DNA of 64,000 bases from Methylobacter sp. BlB1 (GCF_015476545.1 NZ_JADMKV010000009.1:1-64000), one strand, 5' to 3'. Positions 43,292-52,411 are shown, counted from the stretch's first letter. Notes: generated by a model not told the origin, from the sequence alone. Numbers and translations are program-made.

Positions 43292-44014
43292 CTAAATCGC
43301 GGCCTGATTAACCCGCCGGGACAGTGCTTCGGCGCTCTCCTTGCGCTCGCTGTAACGGTCCACCAGATAAGGCGCCACATCCCGGGTCAGCAGCGTGAAC
43401 TTGAACAGTTCCTCCATCACGTCCACTACCCGGTCATAATAAGCCGACGGCTTCATGCGGTCGTTGTCGTCAAATTCCAGATAGGCTTTGGCGACCGACG
43501 ACTGATTGGGGATGGTCAGCATGCGCATCCAGCGGCCCAGGACGCGCATCTGGTTGACGGCATTGAAGGACTGCGAGCCGCCGCACACTTGCATCAGGGC
43601 TAAGGTCTTGCCCTGGGTGGGACGAATAGCGCCTATAGACAGCGGAATCCAGTCGATCTGCGTCTTCATGATGCCGGTCATGGCGCCATGGCGTTCCGGC
43701 GAGCACCAGACCATGCCTTCGGCCCATTGGGTCAGTTCCCGCAGTTCAACCACCTTCGGATGCGTTTCGGGCGCATCATCAGGCAGCGGCAGGCCGCTGG
43801 GGTTGAAGATCTTCACCTCGCCGCCCATGGCCCGAAGCAGTCGGGCGGCTTCCTCGACCAGCAGACGGCTGAAAGAGCGTTCGCGCAGAGAGCCGTACAA
43901 CAGCAGGAAACGCGGGGCGTGCGCGGAAGGAGCCGCAGGCCGGAGCTGGCTCAGATCCGGAGTATGGAACAGTTCACGCTCGATATTCGGTAAATCATTC
44001 AATAAGTCAGACAC
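43292..44014 (-). CDS. arsH: ArsH, NADPH-dependent FMN reductase/organoarsenical oxidase
   Basis: About 240 residues. The GTG at 44014 is the better start because AGAGGG stands five bases upstream; a TTG at 44035 would instead overlap arsC by four bases. The flavodoxin-like fold is marked by [21 protein letters not shown] (FMN phosphate loop) and [19 protein letters not shown], with [18 protein letters not shown] also typical of ArsH. Known members oxidise trivalent methyl and aromatic arsenicals and reduce flavins or quinones. Same operon and strand as arsC and arsD. Confidence 0.93.
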   Translation of the reverse strand: MSDLLNDLPNIERELFHTPDLSQLRPAAPSAHAPRFLLLYGSLRERSFSRLLVEEAARLLRAMGGEVKIFNPSGLPLPDDAPETHPKVVELRELTQWAEGMVWCSPERHGAMTGIMKTQIDWIPLSIGAIRPTQGKTLALMQVCGGSQSFNAVNQMRVLGRWMRMLTIPNQSSVAKAYLEFDDNDRMKPSAYYDRVVDVMEELFKFTLLTRDVAPYLVDRYSERKESAEALSRRVNQAAI

Positions 44015-44031
44015 GTTGGCCCTCTTAAAGC

Positions 44032-44511
44032 TCAAGGTAACAGGTTGCCGATACGATCCAGCTCTGCCTTCAGGCGTGCCGGGTCGTTTTCCAGCTCTGC
44101 CAATGGCAAAGCCAGCAAGGTTTCAATGCGATGGCGCAGGATGCGATAGGCGGTCATAAAAGCTGCATCGACTTCCTCGTCGCTGCCGGTCGCATGGGCC
44201 GGGTCTTCGACACCCCAATGCGTGCGCAGTACCGGTCCCAGATAAGCCGGGCAGGTTTCGCCTGCCGCGCCCGCGCATACGGTGATGACAATATCCGGCG
44301 TCTGCGGCAGATTGTCCCACGACTTGCTGTGCAGGCCTTCGGTCGAAATACCTTCGCGGTTCAACAGCGCCAGTGAGCGCGAATGCACCTGCCCGGTGGG
44401 CAGGCTGCCGGCGCTCATGGCCCGCCAGCCTGCCGGGGCCAAATGGTTGAAGGCGGCTTCGCCGAGAATGGAACGGCAGGAATTGCCGGTGCAAAGAAAC
44501 AACACATTCAT
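44032..44511 (-). CDS. arsC: Arsenate reductase, low-molecular-weight phosphatase type
   Basis: 159 residues from the ATG at 44511, which overlaps the arsR stop by four bases (ATGA). [15 protein letters not shown] contains the CX5R phosphate/arsenate loop with nucleophile Cys7. Two further Cys residues in [19 protein letters not shown] correspond to the resolving pair of thioredoxin-coupled ArsC enzymes (S. aureus pI258 type). It reduces As(V) to As(III), which Acr3/ArsA then expel. An upstream extension of the frame to 44613 overlaps arsR and is unlikely to be used. Confidence 0.92.
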   Translation of the reverse strand: MNVLFLCTGNSCRSILGEAAFNHLAPAGWRAMSAGSLPTGQVHSRSLALLNREGISTEGLHSKSWDNLPQTPDIVITVCAGAAGETCPAYLGPVLRTHWGVEDPAHATGSDEEVDAAFMTAYRILRHRIETLLALPLAELENDPARLKAELDRIGNLLP

Positions 44512-44882
44512 GGAGTGGATTCCGTCTGGGTTAATGAAACCGATGAGCTTGAATCGCAGCAGCCGGATGCCGGCGCTTGATCGAAGCACTGTTCGGGATG
44601 CCCGGCGCAGCACTCCTCGGTCAGATAGGCGATCAGCTCCCGCATCAGCGCTAGGTTGGCCCGGTAACGCTGGAAGCGGCCTTCCTGGGTCACATGCAGC
44701 AATTGAGCATGGGTCATGGCTTTTAAATGAAAGGACAGGTTCGTGGGCGGCAGATTCAGTGCCGTGGCGATTTCACCCGCCACCAAACCATTGGGGCCGT
44801 GTTTTACCAGTAACCGGTACACATCCAGGCGCACGCCGGATGAAAGGGATTCGAAAATTGAAGTGGCAGTAGTTTTATCCAT
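44508..44882 (-). CDS. arsR: ArsR/SmtB family repressor
   Basis: 124 residues, first gene of the arsenic operon. The winged helix-turn-helix (IATALNLPPTNLSFHLKAM) is clear. The metal site is not the classic ELCVCDL in helix 3; instead Cys residues lie at the C terminus (EECCAGHPEQCFDQ and SGCCDSS), as in other ArsR branches where As(III) is bound near the C-terminal helix. No Shine-Dalgarno sequence precedes the ATG at 44882, and the -10 box ends only six bases upstream, so the mRNA may be leaderless. The stop overlaps arsC by four bases. Confidence 0.92.
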   Translation of the reverse strand: MDKTTATSIFESLSSGVRLDVYRLLVKHGPNGLVAGEIATALNLPPTNLSFHLKAMTHAQLLHVTQEGRFQRYRANLALMRELIAYLTEECCAGHPEQCFDQAPASGCCDSSSSVSLTQTESTP

Positions 44883-44888
44883 AGATGA

Positions 44889-44917
44889 ATACTACAACAA
44901 TTATTGAAATATTGAAA
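44889..44917 (-). promoter_or_regulatory. Promoter and likely ArsR operator of the ars operon
   Basis: On the minus strand TTTCAA (44917-44912) and TAGTAT (44894-44889) are 17 bases apart. The direct repeat ATTTCAAT ATTTCAAT covers the -35 box and spacer and is a candidate ArsR site. The predicted start of transcription falls on the arsR start codon. Confidence 0.6.
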
Positions 44918-45245
44918 TACTTTACATGATCACTGTTCCGTATCGGCATAATCAAACTGAACTGCCCTAATGCAACACTTTAAATGCCTCATTAGGGCTG
45001 TTTTGGACTCTTTGGAGGCTATTGTCCCAGAGCTAAACTCTATCGAGGCCAATCAGGGCTCATGGCTAATTTATGATTACAGCCGCAGTAATATTAAAAA
45101 AGCTCATAGGTCGATTCGCGCATAAAACCAGACAATAAACCAGGAGCCTAGTGAGCCAGGGTAGCTTGATCCGTTTGATCTTCTTGTTGACTCGCATCCA
45201 GAAAATTCACAACCGGCCGCGAAAAATTTGAGAAATTTTGGTTGC
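44918..45245. other. Gap between arsR and the PEP-CTERM gene
   Basis: No gene is apparent. GCCCTAATG (44964-44972) and CATTAGGGC (44990-44998) form a perfect 9-bp inverted repeat with a 17-base loop; there is no T-run, so its role is unknown. Confidence 0.45.
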
Positions 45246-45299
45246 CATCACCCATATGGGTGATGACTGACCTTTTCTAAGAAATTCATAATGAATTTC
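45246..45299 (+). promoter_or_regulatory. Two perfect palindromes upstream of the PEP-CTERM gene
   Basis: CATCACCCATATGGGTGATG (45246-45265) is a perfect 20-bp palindrome. GAAATTCAT-A-ATGAATTTC (45281-45299) is a second perfect one with a single central base. They lie 87-140 bases before the start codon, a suitable place for activator or repressor dimers. No protein is identified. Confidence 0.5.
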
Positions 45300-45385
45300 C
45301 TTGGTTGATCAAGGAACAAAACATAGGGGCTGTATTCTTCCTTATTTTATCAACAATCTTTTGCATCAATATGGAAGTGAATTTT

Positions 45386-46003
45386 ATGAAACTTTTATCG
45401 ACTATATTAGTTTTGGCTGCCTTATCATTGGATTTAACAAGCGCAGCTTTTGCATCCACCCAAACCTTGGACTTCTTCAACCCTGGTCCTGGCACAACCT
45501 ACTGGACTCCAGACGAAGCCAGCAAAGAAAGCAGCCCGTATTACAGATGGCAAGGGGAAGACTGGAGCTGGCAGTTCAGACCGGTTGCCGACGCCATCAG
45601 CAGCGCCTCGGTATCTGTCAGCGCCTTTGATGCCGATACAGATGCTGGAGAAATAGACAATATTTACGGTTGGAGTAACGACAGCTCGTCGTGGGAATTG
45701 CTGGGCAACTTGGCCGGCGCAGGCGACATATGGTCTTTCACCACATTCGATCTGGCTTCCTCCTGGTTTGATGAAATCAATGCCGGTTTACAATTAAAGA
45801 TAGCGATAGACGCTTTGGGCGACAACTGGGCCGTTTCACTCGCTAAATCATCCCTGATTATCAACGGCGGCACCCTGCCTCCTCTCAATCCGAGCGCAGT
45901 ACCTGCACCGGCCGCAGTATGGTTGTTTGGTTCTGCATTGGCAGGGTTAGGATTCTTTAGCAAACGTCGTAAAACTTTGGTGCTTAATAGTTGGCTGTCA
46001 TAA
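45386..46003 (+). CDS. PEP-CTERM sorting-domain protein
   Basis: 205 residues from the ATG at 45386 (GGAAGTG upstream; an earlier in-frame start at 45305 would spoil the signal peptide). Signal peptide (LLSTILVLAALSLDLTSAAFA), then a beta-rich mature domain with many Trp, Ser and Asp residues (WQGEDWSWQF; DIWSFTTFDLASSWFDEI) and no Cys. The end is a PEP-CTERM tag: VPAPAAVWLFGSALAGLGF followed by SKRRK, that is the VPxP motif, membrane helix and Arg cluster recognised by exosortase. It is therefore exported and probably anchored in or released to the surface or extracellular matrix. Exosortase genes are not in this window. Confidence 0.9.
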   Translation: MKLLSTILVLAALSLDLTSAAFASTQTLDFFNPGPGTTYWTPDEASKESSPYYRWQGEDWSWQFRPVADAISSASVSVSAFDADTDAGEIDNIYGWSNDSSSWELLGNLAGAGDIWSFTTFDLASSWFDEINAGLQLKIAIDALGDNWAVSLAKSSLIINGGTLPPLNPSAVPAPAAVWLFGSALAGLGFFSKRRKTLVLNSWLS

Positions 46004-46010
46004 ATAGAAT

Positions 46011-46036
46011 AAAGGCCGGGTATACCGGCCTTTTTT
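46011..46036 (+). terminator. Terminator of the PEP-CTERM gene
   Basis: AAAGGCCGG-GTATA-CCGGCCTTT with a run of six T residues, eight bases after the stop codon. Confidence 0.92.
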
Positions 46037-46113
46037 GTGAACTCTGTCGCGTTGATTGCCATCAAGCGCAGCTTGCCTGTTCCTGCCTGGCTTTAGGCGG
46101 CCATGAGAGTAAG

Positions 46114-46407
46114 CTAGCGAATCATCGACGCCTTTCCACGGATTTGCCTCTCGCCATAAGATCTGTTACGCCAGGAAGGACCTGTTTTGGCGCAATTCAA
46201 GGCTTCATCGAGCGTATCAAAGACGCCCCAGCATCTGAGGCTTCCGCCCATCAGGCAATGCACTGACATCACATGGTCTGTACGAAGAATGAAAGATTCT
46301 GTCGGAGTAGATCCTCGCAGCAAAAGCGGATTAATTAAATGCCCGTCAATAAAATCTTCCGCCAGATACTCAGTGCCATCATCAAGTTTAAACTTAGCCA
46401 TAATCAT
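46114..46407 (-). CDS. Small cytoplasmic protein, unknown function
   Basis: 97 residues (95 if the second ATG at 46401 is used); AGGGGG lies just upstream of either start. KFKLDDGTEYLAEDFIDGHLI forms the front, VMSVHCLMGGSLRCWGVFDTLDEALNCAKTG the middle (three Cys). No signal peptide or membrane helix and no known domain. The strong ribosome-binding site is the best evidence that it is a real gene. Confidence 0.6.
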   Translation of the reverse strand: MIMAKFKLDDGTEYLAEDFIDGHLINPLLLRGSTPTESFILRTDHVMSVHCLMGGSLRCWGVFDTLDEALNCAKTGPSWRNRSYGERQIRGKASMIR

Positions 46408-46515
46408 AGTTCCCCCTAATCAATTTTTACATTGTCATCAGAGGGTAGCATTCGCTGGCTTAAGCTTGCTTTAAATCGTCGTCCTACCTGTTCAGTGCTC
46501 TACGGCATAAAGGTT

Positions 46516-46616
46516 AATCACTGATGTTACGCACGAATCGCTCTCTGTGCTGTTTTAGTTTTACCGCGATGCCATGTAGGGTCGAATGAATTCGACTCTA
46601 CACGTCAGTTAATTAC
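46516..46616. repeat. Terminal-inverted-repeat element, family 3, copy 1
   Basis: Begins TTAATCACTGATGTTACGCA and ends ACACGTCAGTTAATTA, imperfect inverted repeats of each other and of the ends of the element at 49855-50022. Inside is the palindrome GTAGGGTCGAATGAATTCGA followed by CTCTACAC (46576-46603). Confidence 0.65.
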
Positions 46617-46661
46617 CGCAATCGTCCGCTTGAATTGTTCTTTCGCGCGATGCACTGCTTT

Positions 46662-48365
46662 TCACTTTACGACACACTCGTTTTCGTTGATCTTCTTCCA
46701 GGCCTGGCGGGTCTGCATGCCGCCGGAAAGCACTTTTACCTGCAGGCCGTTCTGCTGCAAAAGACGATACGCATAATAAGCCCGCTGCCCGACACCGCAA
46801 ATCAGCCAGATTTCCCGCGTCCTGGGCAGTTCGTTCACCCGGTCGCGCAAGGACTCGAGGGGAATGTTTTGGGAATTCGGAATGTGATCTTTGCTGTACT
46901 CCGCCTCGCTACGGACATCCACCAGCAGGGCCACAGTGGATGCCAGCTCATCCCAGTTCGCCAGTTGCAGATCGCCGCGCAGATGATTGGCGGCCACCAT
47001 GCCGGCCATGTTAACCGGATCTTTGGCGGCGCCGAACTGGGGCGCGTAGCAAAGTTCCAGGTCTTCCAGATCGAATACCGACGCCTCCTGCATCATGGCC
47101 GTGGCAATAACATCGATGACTCTCGCCACGTCGAGCTCGCCCACGGCTTGCGCGCCGAGAATCCTGCCGTCCGCTTTGGAGAACAGCAATTTGATGTGGA
47201 TCGGCCTGGCGCCCGGAAAATAACTGGCATGGTGGCCCGGATGCAGGTAGACCTTTTGGAAATCCACGCCGGCGCGTTTGAGCTGCTTTTCGTTGACGCC
47301 GGTGCAGGCAACGGTAAGGCCGAAAGCTTCACAGACAGCCGTTCCGAGCACACCCTCAAAAGCCAGGGGCGGCCGCGTTTCAGCATCGCTGCACGAAAAA
47401 TGGTGGAGAATGGCGGTGGCCGCCACTCGTCCCTGCCGGTTGGCCGGTCCTGCCAGCGGAACGAGCTGCCACTGCCGGGTGATCCTGTTTTTCACTTCGA
47501 CCACGTCGCCCACCGCCCAGATGGCGGCATCGCTGGTGCGCTGGTAGGGATCGACGCGAATGCCGCCGAGCTCGCCCAGTTCCAGCCGGGCATCGCGGGC
47601 CAACGCGGACTCGGGCCGCACGCCGATCCCCAGAATGACCAGGTCGGCAGTTAGCGTCGCGCCTTTTGAAGTACGCACGCTCAAGCCGCGCTCAGGGAGC
47701 GGTTCGAAGGCTTCGACAGCTTCGCCCAATCTCAGATGCACGCCATTGGCTTTCAGGCGTTCGGCGGCATAGCCGGCCATTTCAGGGTCCAGCGGCGGCA
47801 TGACCTGGTTGGCCAATTCCAGCAGGGTGACGTCAAGTCCAAGCCTGACCAGATTCTCAGCCATTTCCAGGCCGATAAAACCGCCGCCCACGATCAGCGC
47901 GCGCGAGGCATCGGCGACCGCGGCCTTGATCTTCCGGCTGTCAGGGATGTTGCGCAGCACGTAAATCCCCGGCAGGTCGATGCCCGGCAGAGGCGGACGC
48001 ACCGGCTGGGCACCGGTTGCCAGCACCAGGGCGTCATAAGGTTCTTTTCGCATGGCGCCGGTTTTGAGATCGCGCACTTCGATCAATCGGGCTTGCCGGT
48101 CGATGCGCGTGACCTCCGTTTCGGTATGGATTTCGATGTTAAAGCGGTGCTTGAACATTTCCGGGCTGGCCACCAGCAGTTTGGCTTCCGATTCGATAAC
48201 ATCGCCCACGAAATAAGGCAGGCCGCAATTGGCAAAGGATACATGCGGGCCTCGTTCGAACACGACGATCTCACAGGTCTCGCAGAGCCTGCGCATACGC
48301 GCCGCGCAAGTGGCTCCGCCGGCCACGCCGCCGACGATAAGGATACGTTTGTTTGCTGCATTCAT
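46662..48365 (-). CDS. CoA-disulfide reductase-like flavoprotein with rhodanese domain
   Basis: 567 residues from the ATG at 48365 with GGGAGA upstream (frame open to 48449). The FAD motif ILIVGGVAGGATCAARMRRL opens the protein. SFANCGLPYFVGD carries the single redox Cys of the CoA-disulfide reductase/NADH oxidase family, and ALIVGGGFIGLEMAENLVRLG is the NAD(P)H-binding motif. The C-terminal 90 residues are a rhodanese domain (LLVDVRSEAEYSKDHIPNSQ, active loop WLICGVGQRAY with Cys). The combination is that of CoADR-Rhd enzymes that reduce CoA disulphides, per- or polysulphides. Likely roles are sulfur or redox balance. No adjacent partner. Confidence 0.9.
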   Translation of the reverse strand: MNAANKRILIVGGVAGGATCAARMRRLCETCEIVVFERGPHVSFANCGLPYFVGDVIESEAKLLVASPEMFKHRFNIEIHTETEVTRIDRQARLIEVRDLKTGAMRKEPYDALVLATGAQPVRPPLPGIDLPGIYVLRNIPDSRKIKAAVADASRALIVGGGFIGLEMAENLVRLGLDVTLLELANQVMPPLDPEMAGYAAERLKANGVHLRLGEAVEAFEPLPERGLSVRTSKGATLTADLVILGIGVRPESALARDARLELGELGGIRVDPYQRTSDAAIWAVGDVVEVKNRITRQWQLVPLAGPANRQGRVAATAILHHFSCSDAETRPPLAFEGVLGTAVCEAFGLTVACTGVNEKQLKRAGVDFQKVYLHPGHHASYFPGARPIHIKLLFSKADGRILGAQAVGELDVARVIDVIATAMMQEASVFDLEDLELCYAPQFGAAKDPVNMAGMVAANHLRGDLQLANWDELASTVALLVDVRSEAEYSKDHIPNSQNIPLESLRDRVNELPRTREIWLICGVGQRAYYAYRLLQQNGLQVKVLSGGMQTRQAWKKINENECVVK

Positions 48366-48609
48366 GAGCTTAAATCTCCCGGCTCGGTTGTAGGTTAAAG
48401 TCGCTTTCTGAAATTGATCTGCCATTCCGACAGCATCATAGATGACCATGCGCTATAGTGTTATGGATTTGAAACGTTTCCTCGGCAATCAGTGAAGTAC
48501 AGATTGTTTGGTATCCTCTCAAGCTGGTATGGCCTTTGAGTCTTTGTTCTCCACGCAACGATGACGCCCTGAATCAACCGCTTCATTGGAACAGCAAACC
48601 CGACATCGG

Positions 48610-49506
48610 TTATTGGATCGCCTCAAGTTTCCTTCGGGACGGTATCGAGTCGGCAGCGCCATGCCGCGTGATGCATAGTGCTGCCGCGCGGGTAGCCCAT
48701 TGCAGGGCGGCCGCTGGATTGTTGGTTTCGATGAGCTCAGCCAAAAAGAAGCCAATAAACGTATCGCCGGCTCCTGTTGTATCTACGGCATGGACTTTTT
48801 TCGCCGACTGATAGAATCGGGCTTGCGGACTGAAATAGGCGGCACCCTTGTCGCCTAAAGTGAGTACAACCGCCGTTTGGGGAAACCGCCGGTTGAGAGT
48901 CTCGCCGATGCTATCCGGCTCGCTTTCTCCGGTGAGGGCCTGCGCCTCAATCTCGTTCACTATGAGAATGTCCACCAGTTCAAGCGGATAATTGAGCACT
49001 TGGGCATTCATGGGAGCGGGGTTAAATGCGATCGTCAGCCCTTTGGCTTTTGCGGACTGGATTATCTGCGGCACGGCATTTACCTCGTTTTGCACGAGAA
49101 GATAATCATCCGGCCCGAAATCAGCAACGATGCCCTGCACTTCTGCTTCGCTTATGAGCTGATTGGCGCCGCCGACGATTATGATAGAGTTTTCACCCTC
49201 CGCATTCACCTGAATGATGGCGTGCCCGCTGGGACCGTCGATTGTCTGTACAAATCCCGTGTCCACGCCCTTGTCTTCCATCAACGTTTTCAGCGAGGCG
49301 TCTGCGGCGCCTACTTTACCGGCGTGATACACGCACGCCCCAGCCTGGGCAAGCGCAATGGACTGGTTCAAGCCCTTGCCTCCGGCAAATCGACGGTATT
49401 TCCGGCAACCGATGGTTTCACCGGGACGCACGAAATGCTCGACAGTATAAACATGATCAACATTGATCGACCCAAAGTTCAGCACTCTTTTCATCGTTGC
49501 AAACAT
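48610..49506 (-). CDS. Ribokinase-family (PfkB) sugar kinase
   Basis: 298 residues. GSINVDHVYTVEHFVRPGETI and the GG motif RFAGGKGLNQSIALAQAGA bind the sugar; VHAVDTTGAGDTFIGFFLAEL is the second PfkB signature with the catalytic Asp in GAGD. It is closest in pattern to ribokinase, which phosphorylates ribose at O5, but related kinases for other ribosyl compounds look alike. No ribose transporter or regulator is nearby, so the sugar is uncertain. A second ATG (49494) is a possible start. Confidence 0.85.
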   Translation of the reverse strand: MFATMKRVLNFGSINVDHVYTVEHFVRPGETIGCRKYRRFAGGKGLNQSIALAQAGACVYHAGKVGAADASLKTLMEDKGVDTGFVQTIDGPSGHAIIQVNAEGENSIIIVGGANQLISEAEVQGIVADFGPDDYLLVQNEVNAVPQIIQSAKAKGLTIAFNPAPMNAQVLNYPLELVDILIVNEIEAQALTGESEPDSIGETLNRRFPQTAVVLTLGDKGAAYFSPQARFYQSAKKVHAVDTTGAGDTFIGFFLAELIETNNPAAALQWATRAAALCITRHGAADSIPSRRKLEAIQ

Positions 49507-49854
49507 AAAAAGTAATAATCACTCTCTTGTGCTTTTACAGCATTCATAAAAACTTGACAACAAGGGGTTTAATATCTTTTGAAGACAAATAGAATGAACA
49601 AATTTATAGCTATAACCTGTTATTTTTCTTGCAATACTGAATAAATACGGAAATGGAGCTGTTGCAGGATGCTGGGAAGATGCGATTTGAAGCGGCGTAT
49701 GATAGACGCAAGAGCACCAACCACAACTTGCAAATTCTTAGTTTTTAAAAAGATCGACCGCTCAAGCAAAAGTCAGTTCTTAAGCTGAAAGCACTCGAGG
49801 CGAACCGTGCAAAGAGAAACTGATAAATAAGCCAAACCCTGTTTCACCTTAATG
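49507..49854. other. Gap upstream of the ribokinase-like gene
   Basis: AT-rich in its left half, which suits a promoter region for the minus-strand kinase gene, but no clear -35/-10 pair was found and no coding frame is convincing. Confidence 0.4.
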
Positions 49855-50022
49855 ACTGATGTTGCGCACAAATCGTTTCAGACACTCGGGGACGAATGCC
49901 AACGGCAAGCGCTTCAGGAGCATTCGGATCGGCCGTGTCGGTGCGAATTCATTCGCACTGAACTGTCGCTTTATAACGTTTCGGGTCGAATTAATTCGAC
50001 CCTATAGCTGCGCAACATCAGT
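49855..50022. repeat. Terminal-inverted-repeat element, family 3, copy 2
   Basis: Perfect 14-bp ends ACTGATGTTGCGCA and TGCGCAACATCAGT bound a 168-base element. It contains GTGCGAAT-TC-ATTCGCAC (49941-49958) and the perfect 20-bp palindrome GGGTCGAATTAATTCGACCC (49983-50002). No open frame of note. It abuts the end of the cyclase gene. Confidence 0.82.
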
Positions 50023-50062
50023 TATATTTTCAGTTTTTCGACCACAATGCCTCCAGAATGCC

Positions 50063-52270
50063 TTACTTTGCGCTCAGTGTAATGACACCGTCCCATGGCT
50101 GTGGCGGATCTTCCTGGTAAATTAAAGCCAGATTCAAATAAAAGTTTGTCGGGCCATCTTGTCCATGACTGTCCAGCAATGCTTGAAAGCTGACTACGGC
50201 ATCTTGCCACAAGCCTTGCCGGAATGCGCTTAATCCTGAAGCGAATTGCTCATATTTGGCGTAATCAGCCACATCGGTCTCCGTCGCCTTCCCCACAATC
50301 TCCACAAGCTCTATGGGTTCATGTCGTCCAACCAGACGAAAACCGCCTACCGGCCTGTAGATTACATTGCCTAGGCCGGCAACACTGGCCGCGGAAGCTA
50401 AAATATGAGTTCCCAGAAATTTATTTACGCCCTGAATGCGTGAAGCAATATTCACCGTATCGCCAATTGCGCGGAAATGACTGCCTTCCCCGGCATCCAG
50501 CCTGCCAAGCGTCATGTCGCCTTCGTGCAAACCGATACGCGTGGGAAGCTGGCAGGTACTGGATGTCGCATTGAATTGTTCAACCGCCAGCTTCATTTCC
50601 AGCGCCGCCAGACAGGCTGCCAGCCGCAGGTCGGCGGCAGGCAAATCAATCCATACCGCTATCATTGAATCGCCGGCCACATCCTGAATGATCCCGTCAT
50701 GCGAACTCACCGTACGGCCCAGCACCTGGTAATACGTATTCAATAATTTCCACATTTCATGAGCGGTATGATTCGCCGCAACAGTCGTATAGCCTTCAAT
50801 ATCCGTGGCAAGGCATACCCCGCCGACATCCCGTCGAGAGGTTGATTCCGCCGCGCCTTGTTCCGGACGCCATTGCCCCGGCGATTCCGCGACGAACGGC
50901 AGCCATTTTGGAAACACGCGGCTGACAAAAGCCAGAATCCGCTTTCTTTCATTCAACAGATCGCGGCGCGCCCATAGCGATGAAATAAACCAGGCCAAAG
51001 GCAATTGGATCAATAACGGCACAGCCACCGGCAGCCACACGCCGCTTCGGCTGAAGCACCAAACAGCCAGACCCGCATAAGCGCCGGCCGCTAGTAAACT
51101 TGCCGCTATGCCGAAAAGCCCGGCGAGCCTGATCAGCAGCAAACCGACAACCAGCCCGAACGTCATCAGCAGTAATCCCGGTGGCATCGGTGATGCAATA
51201 CTGCGGTCTTCGAGTAAATTGGCGAATTGCGTAGCCATAATCTCTACACCGGCCATTTTGCCGCTTTGCGTGTCGCTGAAAGGGGTTTGAAAGTAGTCGA
51301 TGTGGCCCGGTGAAAACTTGCGGTTAGCCTTCCCTACAAATACCACTTTGCCTGACAAGTCGGTGACTTTGCCTTCATAGACATCGCTGTACGACTCCAT
51401 GCGCAAGGTCTGAGCCGGGCCGTAGAAATCAAGGTATCGCCTGTCTTCCAGGCAAATCACCTCATCAATGAGATGCGCCAGAGCGGATTTTCCCGGCAGG
51501 CTCATCGGGGATTCGTTTGCGGCGGACAGGCATTGTCTGCGCCGTTCCGTCAGCCAGACAGAAAAAGGATACTCAGGATGGATCATGCCCTGCAACGCGC
51601 CTGTACGCTGAAGGTAATACATCCATGTCAGTACCGGTAAGGTCGGGGTTTCCGCAAGCCCATCAAGAAATGTCCAGCCTTCCCGAATGATAGGCTCCTC
51701 CGCGTCATTAGCCAGATAAAACGGCGCATGATCCAATGCAGACTTGGCCAGCAGCGGCGTAGAGCCGATTACACGCATGGCGACCAGTCGTTCGGAAAGC
51801 GGCTGCCGCTGCGCCCCATCCTTCTGTACGAAGGGCTTCTTGTTACTTTCCGAACACTCCTCACGCCCGTAAAAGTCCTCGTCCCCGCGCCGCAATTCCT
51901 GCACGCATTCCGTCACCAGCACATTGCCTGCCGCCTGCATGGCCGCGGCAAAGTCCGGATCATGATCAGGATGGGGGACGATAAACTGAAGGTCAAAAAC
52001 GATCAACGCCGCCCCTTGGCACTGCAATTCCTGTATTAACCGGGAATGAAAGCCGCGCCAGCGAGTTAAATCCTGGCCTACGCCTAAAACGGCTTCGGAA
52101 GTTTCATCCATCGCCACGACGACAACTTCATCAGGCGGCGTGCGCTGGCCCCGGATTCGGAATAAAGAATCCAGACCCAGTGATGCTTCCAGGCCGGTCA
52201 GATAATCAATGCCGCTCCCTGACAATAATGTTATTAAGGCAATAGTGATTGCCCGCAGGAAATGGCGCAT
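50063..52270 (-). CDS. CHASE2-domain adenylate/guanylate cyclase
   Basis: 735 residues. An N-terminal membrane helix leads to a periplasmic CHASE2 sensor (about 25-340; PDEVVVVAMDETSEAVLG opening and VVFVGKANRKFSPGHIDYFQTPF near its end). Three to four membrane helices follow (about 350-430). The class III cyclase domain (about 475-650) has both metal-binding Asp residues: CLATDIEGYTTVAANHT and VAGDSMIAVW; DTVNIASRIQGVNKFLG is the conserved dimer segment. A short TPR-like tail follows. It turns an envelope signal into cAMP or cGMP. It shares its strand with the secreted protein and the FecR-TPR-barrel gene upstream; a Crp-type gene is divergent from that cluster. Confidence 0.92.
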   Translation of the reverse strand: MRHFLRAITIALITLLSGSGIDYLTGLEASLGLDSLFRIRGQRTPPDEVVVVAMDETSEAVLGVGQDLTRWRGFHSRLIQELQCQGAALIVFDLQFIVPHPDHDPDFAAAMQAAGNVLVTECVQELRRGDEDFYGREECSESNKKPFVQKDGAQRQPLSERLVAMRVIGSTPLLAKSALDHAPFYLANDAEEPIIREGWTFLDGLAETPTLPVLTWMYYLQRTGALQGMIHPEYPFSVWLTERRRQCLSAANESPMSLPGKSALAHLIDEVICLEDRRYLDFYGPAQTLRMESYSDVYEGKVTDLSGKVVFVGKANRKFSPGHIDYFQTPFSDTQSGKMAGVEIMATQFANLLEDRSIASPMPPGLLLMTFGLVVGLLLIRLAGLFGIAASLLAAGAYAGLAVWCFSRSGVWLPVAVPLLIQLPLAWFISSLWARRDLLNERKRILAFVSRVFPKWLPFVAESPGQWRPEQGAAESTSRRDVGGVCLATDIEGYTTVAANHTAHEMWKLLNTYYQVLGRTVSSHDGIIQDVAGDSMIAVWIDLPAADLRLAACLAALEMKLAVEQFNATSSTCQLPTRIGLHEGDMTLGRLDAGEGSHFRAIGDTVNIASRIQGVNKFLGTHILASAASVAGLGNVIYRPVGGFRLVGRHEPIELVEIVGKATETDVADYAKYEQFASGLSAFRQGLWQDAVVSFQALLDSHGQDGPTNFYLNLALIYQEDPPQPWDGVITLSAK

Positions 52271-52411
52271 TGTGCCTGGACCTTTTTGTTTGATTCACGA
52301 TGATTGAGGGTTTAAATCAATTGGCTGGCCAATAAAGCATCTAACCGGCTTTTTCCAGGTTAAACGCAAATATGACTTCAGCCAGAACCGATAGTTAGAA
52401 ATGCCGGATTT

